The notes under the pieces were generated by a model that was not told where the DNA came from, made no database searches, and was given only the letters and a program-made list of their open reading frames with translations. The position numbers were made by a program, and so were the translations under genes. From JAKEGN01 sp964465665 (GTDB lineage: Bacteria; Pseudomonadota; Gammaproteobacteria; Steroidobacterales; Woeseiaceae), in assembly GCA_964465665.1 (NCBI GenBank), contig CAYXKM010000085.1, positions 1 through 24,824 of the forward strand: 24,824 bases of DNA, given 5' to 3'. Shown here one piece after another: positions 23,219 through 24,824 of this stretch. Numbering within the stretch: the first letter of the stretch is position 1; each line of letters begins with the position of its first letter.

Positions 23219-24583
23219 TTACTTGCCAATGCAGAACTCGGAAAAGATGCGTCCGAGCAAATCATCACTGGTGAAAGTCCCGGTTATCTCCCCCAGCGCC
23301 TGCTGTGCGAGCCGCAGCTCTTCTGCCAATAGCTCGCCGGCATTGCTTTCCTGCAAAGCAACGATTCCGGCGTCGAAATGTTGTGTTGCGCGCTCCAGTG
23401 CCTCCAGGTGCCGGTGCCTCGCCGTGAATGCGCCCTCACCCAGGTCCCGGTAGCCCGCGAGGTTACAGATGGCCAGCCGCAGCGCAGTGAGCCCCGCGCC
23501 GGTTTTCGCCGACAGATTGACGGTCGGCGGGGACGCCTCGGCAAGCCCGGGGGCGTCATTTGTCAGATCGATTTTGTTTCGCACCACGATAAGCGGGGCG
23601 TCCTGCGGCAGGCCCTCCCCGGCGAGATCCGCCTCCACGTCGACCCCTGTCGTAGCATCGGCGATCCAGAGCACGGCATCGGCGCCGCGGATCGCGTCTC
23701 TTGCGCGCCGAATACCTTCGGCTTCGATGCGATCCGGATCGTTTCGAAGTCCCGCCGTGTCAACGAGTTCAACGATCAGCCCGTCGATATCCACTTGTTC
23801 GCGCAATATGTCGCGGGTCGTGCCTGCAATCTCTGTGACTATTGCCGTTTCCGCGCCGCTCAGTCGGTTCATGAGACTCGATTTGCCCGCGTTCGGGCGG
23901 CCGACGATGACCATGCAATAGCCGTCGCGCAACAATCGGCCTGTTTGTGCCCGCCTGGTCAGCGTGGCGAAGGATTCCGAACATTCCTTCAGCGCGAGCC
24001 GCAAGCCAGCATCGGCGAGAAAATCGATTTCCTCCTCGGGAAAATCAATCGCCGCCTCGACGTGCATACGCAGACGAATGAGCTGCTCCTGAAGCGCGTC
24101 GACTGCGCCCGAGAATTCGCCGGAAAGCGACCGCAACGCGGCTCGCGCCGCCTGTCGCGAGCCGCTGTTTATGAGGTCGGCGACGGCTTCCGCCTGGACG
24201 AGGTCCAGTTTGTCGTTCAGAAACGCACGCTTCGTAAATTCACCGGGCAGGGCGCGTCTCGCACCGAAAGCGATTGCCGCATCGATCAAGCCCGCAACCG
24301 GCAGCGGGCCGCCGTGACCGTGCAACTCCAGCACGTGCTCCCCGGTAAAGGACTCCGGCTCCGGAAAATACAACGCGATTCCGGAATCGATACGTTCTCC
24401 ATCGGCTCCGCGAAAATCCCGCAGCGTTGCGATCCGGGGCCTCGGCAATTTCCGCAGAATTTGTCGGGCAATTTGCGGAACCCCTGGCCCGGAGATACGC
24501 ACAACGGCTATGCCCCCGCGGCCGGGCGGCGTCGCCGCCGCCGCGATCGTGTCGCGCGTGTAGCCGTGCGCGTACTTACGCAT
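23219..24583 (-). CDS. mnmE: tRNA U34 modification GTPase MnmE (TrmE)
   Basis: A 454-residue GTPase, the usual size. The N-terminal domain opens with the signature DTIAAAATPPGRGGIAVVRISG. The G domain has G1 GRPNAGKSS, G2 with AGTTRD, G3 DTAGL and G4 NKID, and the protein ends in FCIGK, whose cysteine is the conserved C-terminal motif. It uses a folate one-carbon unit and, as a complex with MnmG, modifies wobble uridine in tRNA. The ATG at 24583 is chosen because MRKYAHGYTRDTI is the family start; an ATG at 24613 would add ten residues. It follows yidC by 39 bases, the common yidC-mnmE order. Confidence 0.98.
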   Translation of the reverse strand: MRKYAHGYTRDTIAAAATPPGRGGIAVVRISGPGVPQIARQILRKLPRPRIATLRDFRGADGERIDSGIALYFPEPESFTGEHVLELHGHGGPLPVAGLIDAAIAFGARRALPGEFTKRAFLNDKLDLVQAEAVADLINSGSRQAARAALRSLSGEFSGAVDALQEQLIRLRMHVEAAIDFPEEEIDFLADAGLRLALKECSESFATLTRRAQTGRLLRDGYCMVIVGRPNAGKSSLMNRLSGAETAIVTEIAGTTRDILREQVDIDGLIVELVDTAGLRNDPDRIEAEGIRRARDAIRGADAVLWIADATTGVDVEADLAGEGLPQDAPLIVVRNKIDLTNDAPGLAEASPPTVNLSAKTGAGLTALRLAICNLAGYRDLGEGAFTARHRHLEALERATQHFDAGIVALQESNAGELLAEELRLAQQALGEITGTFTSDDLLGRIFSEFCIGK

Positions 24584-24622
24584 GTTACCCACTCTCCGCG
24601 ATGGTCCGCGCAACAGCGCGGC

Positions 24623-24824
24623 CTAGTCTTCGCCGTTTTTCTTTTTCTTTATGCCCTTGGCTGCAAGTGCTTCTTCGTGCACGACCTTGTTGATGCGCCA
24701 CTGTTGCGCAATTGACAGCAGCGTGTTGGTTACCCAGTAAAGCACCAGCCCGGACGGGAAGAACGCGAAAAATCCGGTAAAGACAATCGGCATGATCTGC
24801 ATGACCTTGGCCTGAACCGGGTCG
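24623..24824 (-). CDS. yidC: membrane protein insertase YidC, C-terminal fragment (cut by window edge)
   Basis: The last 66 codons and the stop of YidC are visible on the minus strand. They include QIMPIVFTGFFAFFPSGLVLYW, VTNTLLSIAQQW and a lysine-rich tail (KGIKKKKNGED). This is the conserved last part of the insertase core, with transmembrane segments of the Oxa1 fold and a basic cytoplasmic end. YidC inserts and folds inner-membrane proteins alone or with SecYEG. The adjacent mnmE supports the call. Confidence 0.97.
   Translation of the reverse strand, partial: DPVQAKVMQIMPIVFTGFFAFFPSGLVLYWVTNTLLSIAQQWRINKVVHEEALAAKGIKKKKNGED

Noticed and set aside
23378..24715. 445-codon open frame on the plus strand opposite mnmE and the yidC end
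   Set aside because: It is antisense to two clear genes and has no family-like motif or ribosome site; a codon-bias shadow.
14704..24824. A new defence or mobile system in the mnmG-mnmE interval
   Set aside because: All genes there match ordinary transport, hydrolase, envelope or tRNA-modification families; no integrase, transposase, toxin-antitoxin pair, nuclease or att-like duplication was seen.

Overview
The window reads as a chromosomal segment of a GC-rich gammaproteobacterium. It carries yidC-mnmE and mnmG, a methylcitrate-cycle start (prpB-prpC), an AcrB/MexB-type RND pump and an OppABC-type importer, and most proteins look gammaproteobacterial. It contains no rRNA gene, I recognise no tRNA, and I see no CRISPR array, phage gene or transposase. 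Finer taxonomy cannot be fixed from sequence alone. Coding density is very high: no gene-free stretch reaches 300 bases, and the largest gaps are about 130 to 175 bases.

Layout. (1) 1-5364, all minus strand: diheme cytochrome c, metallo-beta-lactamase-fold hydrolase, acrylyl-CoA reductase-like AcuI/YhdH, a phospholipase D-family lipoprotein (ClsC/YmdC-like), prpB, and the first 16 codons of prpC. The first three are tightly spaced. A REP-like repeat with terminator character follows acuI, and prpB appears to have its own promoter. (2) 5493-11059, plus strand: a DUF945 (YdgA-like) envelope protein, then a two-gene RND efflux operon (periplasmic adaptor plus inner-membrane pump, no TolC gene beside it). 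(3) 11108-16344, minus strand: an oligopeptide importer in the order oppA-oppB-oppC-fused oppD/F ATPase, with overlapping stop/start codons. (4) 16493-18400, minus strand: mnmG. (5) 18537-21912, plus strand: an exported S33-type alpha/beta hydrolase translationally coupled to a NatAB-like ABC-2 transporter. (6) 22031-23206: a small outer-membrane beta-barrel protein (minus, with a strong intrinsic terminator) divergent from a DUF2784 membrane protein. (7) 23219-24824, minus strand: mnmE and the 3' end of yidC.

How the genes may work together. MnmE and MnmG form the enzyme that modifies U34 of certain tRNAs; here they are about 4.8 kb apart with unrelated envelope genes between them, and rsmG is not next to mnmG. 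AcuI would make propionyl-CoA, which PrpC and PrpB would feed into pyruvate and succinate, so region 1 may serve three-carbon acyl-CoA use (inference). Opp import and the exported S33 hydrolase could both serve peptide use (inference). I did not find a clearly new defence or mobile system. The most interesting items are the regulatory and repeat structures (18427-18448, 6844-6904, 16409-16482, 2673-2730), the hydrolase-NatAB coupling, and the acuI/prp neighbourhood.
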